Origin: CAIVPM01 sp964615145
GTDB taxonomy: Bacteria > Bacteroidota > Bacteroidia > Chitinophagales > Chitinophagaceae
Reading direction: 5' to 3'
NCBI GenBank assembly: GCA_964615145.1
Contig: CAZTOP010000002.1
Location: 48,595-112,594, forward strand
Length of the DNA: 64,000 bases
A program made the translations under genes and the position numbers. This document shows positions 25,487-35,048 of the stretch, piece by piece (the first letter of the stretch is position 1; each line of letters opens with the position of its first letter). The notes below the pieces were generated by a model. That model was not told the DNA's origin. It saw nothing but the letters and a program-made list of their open reading frames with translations, and did no database searches.

Positions 25487-26359
25487 ATGCATTCCAAAAT
25501 CAACAACTGCTGCAAAATTCTTTTTCTGTGTTTAGTTCTTGTTTCTTGTGGAAAGAGTAAGGAAGATGAGAAATTATTTGAGGAATTGAATGCAAGTTTG
25601 GAGAATTCTAATAGAGTAATTAGAAAGCAAACTGAAGGTTGCTTAAAAAAGCTTGAAGCAGAATATAATAAAGCTTCAACGAAAAGCAAATCTAGTATTT
25701 GGCTGCTAAAAGCAAAATCTGTCGAAAAATTATCGGATGAATTAATTACGTATTTAGACTTATTACAACAACAATTAAGAGATGGTAAACATGTTGAAAC
25801 AACCGAAATAAAAAAATTGTACTTCAACTTGATGTCATACAAACAAAAAGTATTACTTATTGACAATAGGATTGCTTCTGAATTAGGGATTGTTATTAAT
25901 ACAACAAATATTAAAAAAGACTCAACTGAAATTACACCAACAGCATTCAATACAAGTTTTAACACATCCAATTCGTTAGTGAAATTAGCAATATTTAAAA
26001 ACAGAATTGAAATGATTAAAGAAATGATTATCGAGTATTGCTCGAAACAATATTGTAATTTAAATATCATTTATGATGAGTTTTTTAGAGCTATTGCTTA
26101 CCAAAATTCAATTCATTTTAAACCAAAAGAAATACTACAAATTACTGCTGGTGTAGGTGCATTTACAAATGATGTTAATGGTAAAGTAAAAATCAATGGT
26201 GAAGAAATTAAATTGAATGATGAAGGTGTTGCAGAATTCAGAGAAACTGTTCCATCAAAAAAGGGCGTTTATCATAAAAACATCTTATTACAATTCACAA
26301 AGCCTGATGGAACAATTAGCAGTGTTGAAAAAAAAATCATCTACACAGTGGATGAATAG
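25487..26359 (+). CDS. GldM-like lipoprotein
   Basis: A 290-residue lipoprotein: the signal ends LVSC with lipidation at Cys21, followed by GKSKEDEK, an acidic run like the lipoprotein export signal that sends some Bacteroidota lipoproteins to the surface. The rest follows the first two periplasmic parts of the gliding/T9SS motor protein GldM: a helical bundle (AKSVEKLSDELITYLDLLQQ, SLVKLAIFKNRIEMIKEM) and then an Ig-like strand domain (GVGAFTNDVNGKVKINGEEI, KGVYHKNILLQF). True GldM is about 510 residues with an N-terminal inner-membrane helix and three Ig-like domains; here the helix is replaced by a lipid anchor and the later domains are missing. The GldM assignment is a recognition from remembered family patterns and not an alignment. 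No other gld/por gene is nearby. Confidence 0.6.
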   Translation: MHSKINNCCKILFLCLVLVSCGKSKEDEKLFEELNASLENSNRVIRKQTEGCLKKLEAEYNKASTKSKSSIWLLKAKSVEKLSDELITYLDLLQQQLRDGKHVETTEIKKLYFNLMSYKQKVLLIDNRIASELGIVINTTNIKKDSTEITPTAFNTSFNTSNSLVKLAIFKNRIEMIKEMIIEYCSKQYCNLNIIYDEFFRAIAYQNSIHFKPKEILQITAGVGAFTNDVNGKVKINGEEIKLNDEGVAEFRETVPSKKGVYHKNILLQFTKPDGTISSVEKKIIYTVDE

Positions 26360-26408
26360 CCACGAATGCACGAATAAAAAACAACAAACTTATTCGTGCA
26401 TTCGTGGC
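26359..26408. repeat. Perfect 19-bp inverted repeat after the GldM-like gene
   Basis: The arm GCCACGAATGCACGAATAA at 26359-26377 is exactly complementary to 26390-26408 around a 12-nt loop. The left arm starts on the last base of the TAG stop. It could act as a terminator for that gene, but there is no T run, and the attcgtg-type sequence looks like a dispersed repeat. Confidence 0.85.
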
Positions 26409-26446
26409 AATAATCTTCTTTTCTTTGCAATCTAAATTTTAGCTAT

Positions 26447-28078
26447 ATGAATTTTGGATATTTCAGTTACCCGCAACCAGCCAATGAGCCTGTTTTAAAC
26501 TACGCTCCTAACAGTGCTGAAAAAATTAATCTTAAAAAAGCCCTTGCTGAGTTAAAGTCTCAGGAAGTTGATATTCCAATGTACATTGGAAGCAAAGAAA
26601 TAAGAACCAATAATAAAGTTGCCATTCATCCACCACACGAAACAAAACATACGCTTGGTTATTTTAGTGCAGGCGACGAAAGCCACGTTAAACAAGCCAT
26701 TGATGCAGCACTTGCTGCTAAAGCATCTTGGGAAAGTATGAGCTGGGAAAACCGAGCTGCTATCTTTTTAAAAGCTGCCGATTTACTGGCTACAAAATAT
26801 CGTGGCTATATCAATGCTGCAACAATGTTGGGGCAAAGTAAAAATGCTTACCAAGCCGAGATTGATGCAAGTTGCGAGTTGATAGATTTTCTTCGTTTTA
26901 ATGTTCATTTTTTAAGTGAGATATATAAGCAACAACCAGTTTCAAGTCCTGGTATGCACAACAGAATGGAGTGGCGTGCATTGGAGGGGTTTGTACTAGC
27001 TGTTACACCTTTCAACTTTACAGCAATTGGTGGCAACTTGCCAACAAGTGCTGCAATGTGTGGTAATGTGGTGGTATGGAAACCAGCCAATACACAAATT
27101 TATTCTGCTCAAATGTTTATGAGAGTGTTGAAAGAAGCAGGTTTACCAGATGGTGTCATCAATTTAATTTATGTTGATGGTCCAACCATTGGTAAAGTTT
27201 GCTTTAGCCACAAAGACTTTGCTGGTGTGCATTTCACGGGAAGCACAGGTGTGTTTAATAATATGTGGAAGACAATTGGTGAGAATATGAGCAAGTATAA
27301 ATCTTATCCAAGAATCGTTGGTGAAACAGGTGGTAAAGATTTTGTAATTGCACATAAAAGTGCAGATGTTGACACAGTTGTAACAGCGTTATTGCGTGGT
27401 GCATTTGAATATCAAGGACAAAAATGCAGTGCTGCTTCTCGTGCATACATTCCTTCAAATATTGCTGCCCAAGTAAAAAAGAAATTAGTTGCTGGTGTTG
27501 AAAGTATGAAAATGGGAACTACAGAAGACTTCACTAATTTCATTAATGCAGTTATCGATGAAAAAAGTTTCAACAATATCAAGTCATACATCGATAAAGC
27601 AAAACGCAGCAAGAGTGCCTCAATTTTAGTTGGTGGTAAATGTGATAGCAAAGAAGGATGGTTTGTGCAACCAACAATTATTGAAACTATCGACCCAAAA
27701 TTTGTTACAATGTGTGAGGAAATTTTTGGTCCAGTATTAACCATTTATGTTTACCCTGCAAATGAGTTTGAAAAAACTTTAGCATTGGTAGATAGCACAT
27801 CTCCTTACGCTTTAACAGGTGCTATAATCAGCAATGACAGATATGCTACAGACTTGGCTACTGCAAAACTTCGTCATAGTGCAGGTAATTTTTACATCAA
27901 CGATAAACCTACAGGTGCAGTAGTGGGTCAACAACCATTTGGTGGAGCAAGAGGTAGTGGAACAAATGATAAAGCTGGTAGTATGATTAATTTGTATCGC
28001 TGGTTAAGTGCAAGAACTATTAAAGAAACATTTAATGCTGCAACAGATTACAGATACCCATTCTTGCAGGAAGCATAA
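26447..28078 (+). CDS. pruA: L-glutamate gamma-semialdehyde dehydrogenase (P5C dehydrogenase)
   Basis: It oxidises L-glutamate gamma-semialdehyde (from pyrroline-5-carboxylate) to glutamate, the second step of proline breakdown. The 543-residue protein is an aldehyde dehydrogenase with the general base Glu293 in VGETGGKDF and the nucleophile Cys327 in YQGQKCSAASR, plus FTGSTGVF and EEIFGPVLTIYVYP. It lacks the proline dehydrogenase domain found in bifunctional PutA. It is the stand-alone type common in this phylum. Confidence 0.95.
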   Translation: MNFGYFSYPQPANEPVLNYAPNSAEKINLKKALAELKSQEVDIPMYIGSKEIRTNNKVAIHPPHETKHTLGYFSAGDESHVKQAIDAALAAKASWESMSWENRAAIFLKAADLLATKYRGYINAATMLGQSKNAYQAEIDASCELIDFLRFNVHFLSEIYKQQPVSSPGMHNRMEWRALEGFVLAVTPFNFTAIGGNLPTSAAMCGNVVVWKPANTQIYSAQMFMRVLKEAGLPDGVINLIYVDGPTIGKVCFSHKDFAGVHFTGSTGVFNNMWKTIGENMSKYKSYPRIVGETGGKDFVIAHKSADVDTVVTALLRGAFEYQGQKCSAASRAYIPSNIAAQVKKKLVAGVESMKMGTTEDFTNFINAVIDEKSFNNIKSYIDKAKRSKSASILVGGKCDSKEGWFVQPTIIETIDPKFVTMCEEIFGPVLTIYVYPANEFEKTLALVDSTSPYALTGAIISNDRYATDLATAKLRHSAGNFYINDKPTGAVVGQQPFGGARGSGTNDKAGSMINLYRWLSARTIKETFNAATDYRYPFLQEA

Positions 28079-28130
28079 TATGTTTGCAAAGTACAATTTA
28101 AGATTTACAATTCATTCTAATATTATATCA

Positions 28131-28727
28131 ATGAAAAAGATTACACTTTTTTTGGCATTCATTTGTACCACATTATTATCAATTTCTCAAGAAATTGAAA
28201 GAGGATTTGACGTTAATAAAATGTTTGCGGGTGGTTCAGTAGTTTTGGGACTAGGCTTTGGCAATAATAGCCAATTAACACTAGGTGCTAATCCAGAAAT
28301 TGGCTATAGTATTTTTAAAAACTTTGATTTAGGAATTTGTGGAAACTACATATACAGTTCTAGCAGTTATTATGATGGAGCCTACACTGATAAAGTTAAC
28401 GTTACTCAAACCGGATTAGGTGTTTTTGGAAGAGTACATTTTTCAAACAATTTTTTTATACAAGTTCAACCAGAATTTAATACGATAAAATATCGTGAAT
28501 TTGTTAAAGAAACTGGTGTAACAATCAATGAAGGAACTTTAAAGTCATCAAGTTTCTTAGGTGGCATTGGCTATGGAACAAGAGATGTTGGTAATATGAA
28601 TTTCTTCACTTTGATTTTAGTTGATTTTAGAAAAGATTTATACTCGCCATACAGAACCTACACTGGTGATATTTCTCCTATTATCAGGAGTGGCATTAAT
28701 TTTTATTTTGGACGGAAGAAAAAATGA
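28131..28727 (+). CDS. Outer-membrane beta-barrel protein
   Basis: A 198-residue exported protein when started at the ATG at 28131, where the signal peptide MKKITLFLAFICTTLLSIS begins; a longer reading from 28008 overlaps pruA and has no signal peptide. Alternating strands (GGSVVLGLGFGNNSQLTLG, FDLGICGNYIYSSS, GVFGRVHFSNNFFIQVQPEF) and a C-terminal aromatic strand FYFGRKKK fit an eight-stranded barrel. Function unknown. Confidence 0.8.
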   Translation: MKKITLFLAFICTTLLSISQEIERGFDVNKMFAGGSVVLGLGFGNNSQLTLGANPEIGYSIFKNFDLGICGNYIYSSSSYYDGAYTDKVNVTQTGLGVFGRVHFSNNFFIQVQPEFNTIKYREFVKETGVTINEGTLKSSSFLGGIGYGTRDVGNMNFFTLILVDFRKDLYSPYRTYTGDISPIIRSGINFYFGRKKK

Positions 28728-28736
28728 TTTTTTAAA

Positions 28737-29684
28737 TCAATTGGTTGAGATAAACTTCAAATTTCTTTTAATTCCACCATACTTTGTTCTTGTTAATGGA
28801 GAGTTTTTAAAAATAATTTTAAATTGTTCTTCTGTTAATTCTTCCCACTGAGATGTAGTGAAATTGAGTATTTCAGGAATGGGTGTAAACTGCATTTCGT
28901 TGTGTGATTTAGCAAAACGATTCCAAGGACAAACGTCCTGACAAACATCACATCCAAACATCCAATTATCGAACCTGCCTTGCATTTCAGAAGGTATCAA
29001 TGCATCTTTTAATTCAATTGTAAAATAAGAAATGCATTTACTACCATCAACAACCTTGTTTGGCAAAATAGCTTCTGTGGGGCAACTATCAATACACTTG
29101 GAGCAAGAGCCACAATAGTCTTTAATAAATGGATGATCATATTCCAATTCCACGTCAATTATTAAAGTTGCAATAAAGAAAAATGAACCAGATTTTTTGT
29201 TAATCAGATTACCATTTTTACCAACCCAACCTAAACCACTTTTAACAGCCCAGGCACGTTCTAAAACTGGTGCACTATCAACAAAACCTCGTCCATTAAA
29301 ATCACCAATTTGTTTTTTTAAGATGGAGTAAAAATCCTTAAGCTGTTGCTTAATTACTTCGTGATAATCTTTGCCATAAGCGTATTTTGAAATTTTGGGT
29401 TTATCAACTTCCGTTTCTAGTTTCTCTTTTCTCGTTGCTTCTTTAGGGTAATAATTCTTTAAAACAGTAATAACACTTTTTGCATTTGGAACAAGTTTTT
29501 GAGGATTAGTTCTTAAGTCAAAATAATTATTCATATAGTTCATAGAACCATTGAAACCCTTTTGCAGCCAGGTTTCTAAACGCTTTGCATCTTCACTTAA
29601 AAATTCTGCTTTTGCTATACCACAATAATCAAAGCCAAGTTGGTTTGCAGTTTGTTTGATAAATTGAGAATAATTTTGCTGCAT
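28737..29684 (-). CDS. queG: Epoxyqueuosine reductase
   Basis: It makes queuosine from epoxyqueuosine in tRNA, using cobalamin and two [4Fe-4S] clusters. The 315-residue protein has the active-site Asp136 in GFVDSAPVLERAWA, the first cluster motif CGSCSKCIDSC (Cys191, 194, 197, 201) and the second CDVCQDVCPWN (Cys245, 248, 252) plus Cys217. The ATG at 29684 lies 9 nt past the end of the large T9SS gene, so the two are probably co-transcribed although functionally unrelated. The C-terminal HEAT-like extension of longer QueG is absent, as is common in this phylum. Confidence 0.95.
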   Translation of the reverse strand: MQQNYSQFIKQTANQLGFDYCGIAKAEFLSEDAKRLETWLQKGFNGSMNYMNNYFDLRTNPQKLVPNAKSVITVLKNYYPKEATRKEKLETEVDKPKISKYAYGKDYHEVIKQQLKDFYSILKKQIGDFNGRGFVDSAPVLERAWAVKSGLGWVGKNGNLINKKSGSFFFIATLIIDVELEYDHPFIKDYCGSCSKCIDSCPTEAILPNKVVDGSKCISYFTIELKDALIPSEMQGRFDNWMFGCDVCQDVCPWNRFAKSHNEMQFTPIPEILNFTTSQWEELTEEQFKIIFKNSPLTRTKYGGIKRNLKFISTN

Positions 29685-29693
29685 TGTATATTT

Positions 29694-32600
29694 CTATCGC
29701 AGTAAAGTTATGCTACCAGATTTTCTATTATCAATTCCTAACAAGTTTTTGTAGTTAATTATATAATAATAAACTCCCATTGGCAAAACCTCTCCTTTTA
29801 ATTTACCATCCCAACCTACATTGGGATTAATAGTTTCGAAAAGCAGTTGTCCCCAACGATCAAAAATTTTCATTGAGTATCCAGAAATGCAACTTCCAGA
29901 AAAAGGTTTAAATGTTTCGTTAACACCATCGCCATTAGGGCTAAATGCATTAGTTGATTGAATATTCAAACTACCTACATAGTTTACCTTCATCGAATCA
30001 GAACCACTACAACCATTGATATCTGTTACTTTCACAGAATATAATGGCAAGGTTGTAAGCGATATTGTTGGCGATATTGCTCCTGTCATCCAATTATAAG
30101 AAACATAGCCAGATAAAGTATATTGTTCCCCATCGCAAACAGATAAACTATTTGGGAGAAAGTCTTTAGGCAAAGGGTTTATGGAAATAAGATTAAAAGT
30201 ATCTCTCGCTTTGCAACCAAAACTATCAGCAACCTGAACCCAATAAGTTCCAACAGATTTTACCGTTATTGTTTTTGAACTAGCATTATTATTCCATAAA
30301 TAAGAATAAAAAATGCCAGGATTCAACACAATAGAATCCTTCTCGCAAATAGAAGCATCATCCAACAACTTAGGATTTAACTTAGGCTTAACCGACAAGT
30401 TAATAGTTCTTATAGTATCACAAGATGTAGTTGATTTTAGAGTATCATAATAAATTCCCGCAAATTGATAAACACCATATTTATCCCCATTGCATATAGA
30501 AACATTTATTGAATCCTTAACGTATTTATCAACCAATAATTTCAAGGTAATGATACTATCACAACCACTTGAAAGCCTTACTGAATCAATTTTATGAAAA
30601 CCAGATGTTGAAAAACCTAAATACGTCTGACCGTTACAAATTGAAGCCTTTATGGTGTCTCTTTTATTTTGCTTAATTATAATTTGGTGGTTTTCTATAA
30701 CGCTGTCACATCCTAAATAATTTTTTATGCTAGTAGTAACCAAAGTATTAGTTGAATAAACATTACCATTGTATAGTACACTTCCACAACTTGCAGGAAT
30801 TGTGTCTAATGTTGTTACAGCAGCAGGCAAAACTTTTAGATTCAGTGTTCTGATACTATCGCAATTTGAGGTGTGAAAGGTATCTCGATAAATTCCTGCT
30901 GTTGAATGACCAAGGTATGATTGACCTGCACAGATTGTATTATTTACAGAATCTTTTTTAGGAAGCAAAACAACAACCTTTTTACAAAAAGCACTTTGTG
31001 TTGCAAGTCCATCATCTATCGTTAAACTAATATTGTAAGTACCAGCAGCATTGTAACTTATGCTTGGTGGTGTTTGTGCTGATGAATTTGCAATACTTGA
31101 ATTATTACAGCCTTGGAATTTCAGTCTTGTGAAAGTATTGTTATAAGCATTAGTAACAAAAGAATAAACGTCGCTACCTACTCTAAAAAGTCTTGCGAAT
31201 GAGTGTGGCAAACTAAAATTGCCAATATTGCCAAAGTCTACTCCTGTAGGAACACTTGTTAAGCTAGAAAAATTTAGTCTAACAATTGAATTAGGAACTC
31301 CATTGGCCACATAACCAACAACTTCATCACAATACTTGATAATAGAAATATCCCTACTTGCATTTAGAACCCCATTTGGATTCCCAAGATTAATAGCAGT
31401 TGGTGTATTTAATAGACTACTTCCAAAATCGAGGCGTATTAAATCTGAATTACCTTTTGCATTTGTAACAAACACCCTCCAAAATCCATTATCATTCAGT
31501 GCACATATTCCTGTAGGATAATTAAATTGGTTTCCGATATTTCCTAAATTCACAGCTGTAGGTGTACTAGTTAAATTGTTTGTAAAGTCAAATCTTGTTA
31601 ATGTATTATTTTCTGAATTCACGGTAAATCCATACCAATTATTTCCATCCTGAAAAGTAAATAAATCTATGGGCTCATTCATATTTCCTATATTTGGATA
31701 TGCAGTAGCAATGGGGCTTGTGTTTGTAATGTTTGTTCCAAATTCAAATCGCATTAGTTTAGGTGTAGTAGCACTAGCAGTGGAACCTCCTACCACATAC
31801 ATAAAATATTTACCGTTTTGCTTCATTATTTGAATTCCCTCATTGCCCCCACCATTGTTCATTATTCCACCAATATTTCCAAGACTGACAGTTGTTGGTG
31901 TATTCAATAAACTATTGCCAAAATCCAATCTGAGTATTCCGCCAGGGTTATGATTTACTACAAAACCATAGTAATTACCGTTATCAAAAACATAATCCAT
32001 AAATACAGGAACATTAAAACTATTATTAAGATTTCCAAGATTATTTGCAATAGGAGCAAGGTTAATATCTGCGGTACAAAAGTTCCAATTGTAAGTTGTA
32101 GCACCAGTAGAAGTATTAATAATATTTACATTAGTATTTATACAAACTGTATCAGGTGCACTGAAAGAAGCAATTGGCGTGATAGTACAATTTTTTAAAG
32201 TTAAGTTTAGTGTCCTCAAACTATCACAACCTAGGATATTAACAAAAGTATCGACAAAAGTACCATTGGTGTTGTGTCCCCAAAAAGTTTGACCTTGACA
32301 AATTGTTGTATCAAAACTACTTGTTGTAGCCATTAAACAAGGATTTATCACAGGTGCACTAAGAGTTTTATTTAATGTAACAGTTGATGAAAGTGTTGCA
32401 TTATTTACGTTAGGAGATACATCGTGCAAAATGTTTCCCGTTTTTTCATTTGAATGATAATAAGCTACTAAGCCTGCTTCATTTCCAGTTAAACACTTAT
32501 TGTAATTAGTTTGAATTTCTGTGGCTGTTCTTGGCTTATCCCAAATTCTAATTTCATCCATTTTTCCTGCAAAACCACTGTCAGTAGAGCCAATACCTGT

Positions 32601-34805
32601 CCAACTGCCAAAAATAAATCCAGGTAAAAGTGTTGGATTTATAGGACCATGTGTATTTGTTTTAGAGTCTACCAAAGCACCATTAACATAAAGTTTAGAA
32701 GTGTTATTGGCATAATCTCTAACTGCAGCAACATGATACCAGGTGTTTGGTTGAAAACCACCAGCAGGAAAATAAGTACAAGGTGTATTATCTCTATCTG
32801 TACAACCATTAGGACCATCTGCTACAAAACATAAAGTATTTTTTTGGGCTACTTGTGGCCATCCAAAGCCAAGAACAATATCTTGACATTGTGGAATGTC
32901 TAAAGCAGATATTAGTTTGCTTCGCGTGTCAATTGTTGTATTTTCATTTACATAATAACTTCCATTAAACCAGGTTTCCCAAGTAAAACCAGTTGATGCA
33001 AAATATTTTTTTATTGGTGCCGGTGGCGTCACTTTATCGTGACCATGAAGTTCAATAACACCTTTACAAATTGGATTTGCAGTGCAATTTGTTACATCTA
33101 CTTTTACACTATCTGTTTTAATAATTATCGGTGCAAACAAAATATCATCAATAGCAAAATCATTGCCTTGTACAGCTATATTACTATCTAATATTGATAA
33201 ATTAGCAGATGTAGTATTCCCTGAATTCCAAATTGCAAAAAATTGCTTCCAGCTACAAGCATTTAAATCTGCTTTTGTAGTAGCACCCACCTTATTGCCA
33301 TTTATTTTCAAAATAATTTGTGCTGGATCTTGAGCAACTATTGATTGCACCCACCCAGAAAACATATAATCAGTATTGGGTTGTACAGCAATAGTTTGTT
33401 TCCACATTGCGGTATTTGCATTAGCACTTCCATCAAACATCATCATATTACCACTGTTGCTTGTATGATCTTTACAGGCAACAAATGGATTAAACCATAC
33501 ATTAGGATTTGTACCAATATAATATTGTGATTGTGATGTACGCGGAGGAGTTTTATAAACATAATCGGATGTAAAACCTGTATTTCCACTTTCAAAATCC
33601 CCGTTTACTACTAAATTAGTTCCAATATTTTTTGTGTTAAAATAGTAAATGGTATTAGTTGTTGGAGCTACAGTTTGGCTTGCTGCATTGTTATTAATTG
33701 AACCACTAGATGCGTTCCAACAGAATCCCAAAGCTGTATCTGTAACATCAAGCTTAAATGAAGCTCCATTGCAAATAGTTGTATCTGTATTTTTTATTAA
33801 TCCGTCTACATTTTGTGTGGCTGTAGAAATAAATTTACCAACACTATCAATACATCCATTAGTTTGTGTAACTATCAATTGCACCCAATAGCTAGCGTTA
33901 TTTGCATAGCTTACAGTTGGATTTTGGTTTGTGGTATTTGTTGCGTTGTTTCCAAAGTCCCATTTAAAAGTGCTTGTGTTTGGAGTTACATTTTGAAAAG
34001 CAACTTGCTTTGTATTACAAATATTTTGAGTAAATGAGAAGTCAGGTTTTATAGTACAAGGCACTGCAATTTCACAACTATCTGAAACAAAATTACATTG
34101 CGGATTTACAGCATTTATGTTTGAGTTCCCCATTAATACACCATTATATATGGAATTTCCCTGCTTGTTTTGGAGATTATCAAAAGTGTAATATGCCACT
34201 AATCCAACTTGAGTAGTAGGATTTGGCAACGAGGTGTACATATATGCTCTAATCTCGGTTTGACTTCTAGCAACATTCCATATTCTAACCTCATTAATAT
34301 TCCCGTTAAAAGTCCACATAAATGGTGCACCATTTGGGTTTCTCGCAATACAAGTTGTGAAATTATTCAAAAATAAATTCCCACTTGCGGGTGTTTCTTT
34401 TTGTAAAAAACCATTTCGATAATATTTTAAACTTACACCGTCATAAACCATAGCTACGTGATAAGTCTTATTTCTAATAACAGGACAATTTTGTGTGGCT
34501 TCTACATAGCCATTATTAGATGTTGTAATAGCACAACCCTCTGGCCAAAGTGCGTAATTTATATCTAATGCCATTGTATGCTTATCTACTAAAAAACCAA
34601 GCCCTGCGGGGGTTGAAACAGGCTCATTTGCATTAAAATTACATTCAACTGTAATTTTGTTTCCTGAAATATCCAAATCTCCAACATCAACATAAGAATT
34701 TGCACCAATAGTTCTGAGCCAGTTATTGCAACTAACTTGAGAATATGAAATAATTCCCCCAAAAAAACTTAGAAATAATAGTATGATTGCTTGCTTAATA
34801 AACAT
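29694..34805 (-). CDS. Giant LamG/PKD T9SS cargo protein (type B C-terminal domain)
   Basis: A 1703-residue secreted protein, taken from the ATG at 34805 (a TTG at 34811 would add two residues). Signal peptide to about residue 23. A LamG/concanavalin-like domain spans about 30-240 (NEVRIWNVARSQTEI), a PKD domain about 255-330 (FKWDFGNNATNTTNQNPTV), a carbohydrate-binding-like domain about 400-560 (NGDFESGNTGF), and a second LamG about 600-820. Then come repeats of the type TICQGQTFWG ... CDSLRTLNL (several copies), a PKD interrupted by a roughly 300-residue repeat domain, and from about 1620 a gliding-motility-associated C-terminal domain (NAFSPNGDGVNETFKPF, FDRWGQLLFET) that marks a type B T9SS substrate. 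It is probably a surface adhesin or glycan-binding protein. Confidence 0.9.
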   Translation of the reverse strand: MFIKQAIILLFLSFFGGIISYSQVSCNNWLRTIGANSYVDVGDLDISGNKITVECNFNANEPVSTPAGLGFLVDKHTMALDINYALWPEGCAITTSNNGYVEATQNCPVIRNKTYHVAMVYDGVSLKYYRNGFLQKETPASGNLFLNNFTTCIARNPNGAPFMWTFNGNINEVRIWNVARSQTEIRAYMYTSLPNPTTQVGLVAYYTFDNLQNKQGNSIYNGVLMGNSNINAVNPQCNFVSDSCEIAVPCTIKPDFSFTQNICNTKQVAFQNVTPNTSTFKWDFGNNATNTTNQNPTVSYANNASYWVQLIVTQTNGCIDSVGKFISTATQNVDGLIKNTDTTICNGASFKLDVTDTALGFCWNASSGSINNNAASQTVAPTTNTIYYFNTKNIGTNLVVNGDFESGNTGFTSDYVYKTPPRTSQSQYYIGTNPNVWFNPFVACKDHTSNSGNMMMFDGSANANTAMWKQTIAVQPNTDYMFSGWVQSIVAQDPAQIILKINGNKVGATTKADLNACSWKQFFAIWNSGNTTSANLSILDSNIAVQGNDFAIDDILFAPIIIKTDSVKVDVTNCTANPICKGVIELHGHDKVTPPAPIKKYFASTGFTWETWFNGSYYVNENTTIDTRSKLISALDIPQCQDIVLGFGWPQVAQKNTLCFVADGPNGCTDRDNTPCTYFPAGGFQPNTWYHVAAVRDYANNTSKLYVNGALVDSKTNTHGPINPTLLPGFIFGSWTGIGSTDSGFAGKMDEIRIWDKPRTATEIQTNYNKCLTGNEAGLVAYYHSNEKTGNILHDVSPNVNNATLSSTVTLNKTLSAPVINPCLMATTSSFDTTICQGQTFWGHNTNGTFVDTFVNILGCDSLRTLNLTLKNCTITPIASFSAPDTVCINTNVNIINTSTGATTYNWNFCTADINLAPIANNLGNLNNSFNVPVFMDYVFDNGNYYGFVVNHNPGGILRLDFGNSLLNTPTTVSLGNIGGIMNNGGGNEGIQIMKQNGKYFMYVVGGSTASATTPKLMRFEFGTNITNTSPIATAYPNIGNMNEPIDLFTFQDGNNWYGFTVNSENNTLTRFDFTNNLTSTPTAVNLGNIGNQFNYPTGICALNDNGFWRVFVTNAKGNSDLIRLDFGSSLLNTPTAINLGNPNGVLNASRDISIIKYCDEVVGYVANGVPNSIVRLNFSSLTSVPTGVDFGNIGNFSLPHSFARLFRVGSDVYSFVTNAYNNTFTRLKFQGCNNSSIANSSAQTPPSISYNAAGTYNISLTIDDGLATQSAFCKKVVVLLPKKDSVNNTICAGQSYLGHSTAGIYRDTFHTSNCDSIRTLNLKVLPAAVTTLDTIPASCGSVLYNGNVYSTNTLVTTSIKNYLGCDSVIENHQIIIKQNKRDTIKASICNGQTYLGFSTSGFHKIDSVRLSSGCDSIITLKLLVDKYVKDSINVSICNGDKYGVYQFAGIYYDTLKSTTSCDTIRTINLSVKPKLNPKLLDDASICEKDSIVLNPGIFYSYLWNNNASSKTITVKSVGTYWVQVADSFGCKARDTFNLISINPLPKDFLPNSLSVCDGEQYTLSGYVSYNWMTGAISPTISLTTLPLYSVKVTDINGCSGSDSMKVNYVGSLNIQSTNAFSPNGDGVNETFKPFSGSCISGYSMKIFDRWGQLLFETINPNVGWDGKLKGEVLPMGVYYYIINYKNLLGIDNRKSGSITLLR

Positions 34806-34880
34806 TTTCAAAAATAAGTATTATGATGTAATTACAAGTTAGTTAGAAAAATAATCTGTAATACATAAAAGCTATGTAAT

Positions 34881-34922
34881 AAAAAAGCTGCTTTAGCAAT
34901 ATAGATATCGAAAAGCAGCTTT
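34881..34922 (-). terminator. Strong hairpin terminator, minus strand
   Basis: AAAGCTGCTTT at 34884-34894 pairs perfectly with AAAGCAGCTTT at 34912-34922, and on the minus strand a T run follows. The nearest upstream gene on that strand is the LytTR regulator, whose stop lies 415 nt away, so its message would have a long untranslated tail or another transcript ends here. Confidence 0.8.
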
Positions 34923-35048
34923 AAGGTATTTGATCAAGAATAGACATTTTTAATCGATACCTGCAAAACCTGAACTATACAGAAAAAAAAATTTATTATT
35001 AGCCTTATTCATTGTATTTACAAATACAATTTATAGTAAAAAACGAAA

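Noticed and set aside
28008..28130. Longer N-terminus of the barrel protein
   Set aside because: It overlaps pruA and would place the signal peptide at residue 42; the ATG at 28131 fits an exported protein.
34809..34816. TATTTTTG promoter box for the giant T9SS gene
   Set aside because: It fits the -7 consensus on the minus strand but lies only a few bases before the ATG, leaving no room for a start site and leader, and no -33 element is present.
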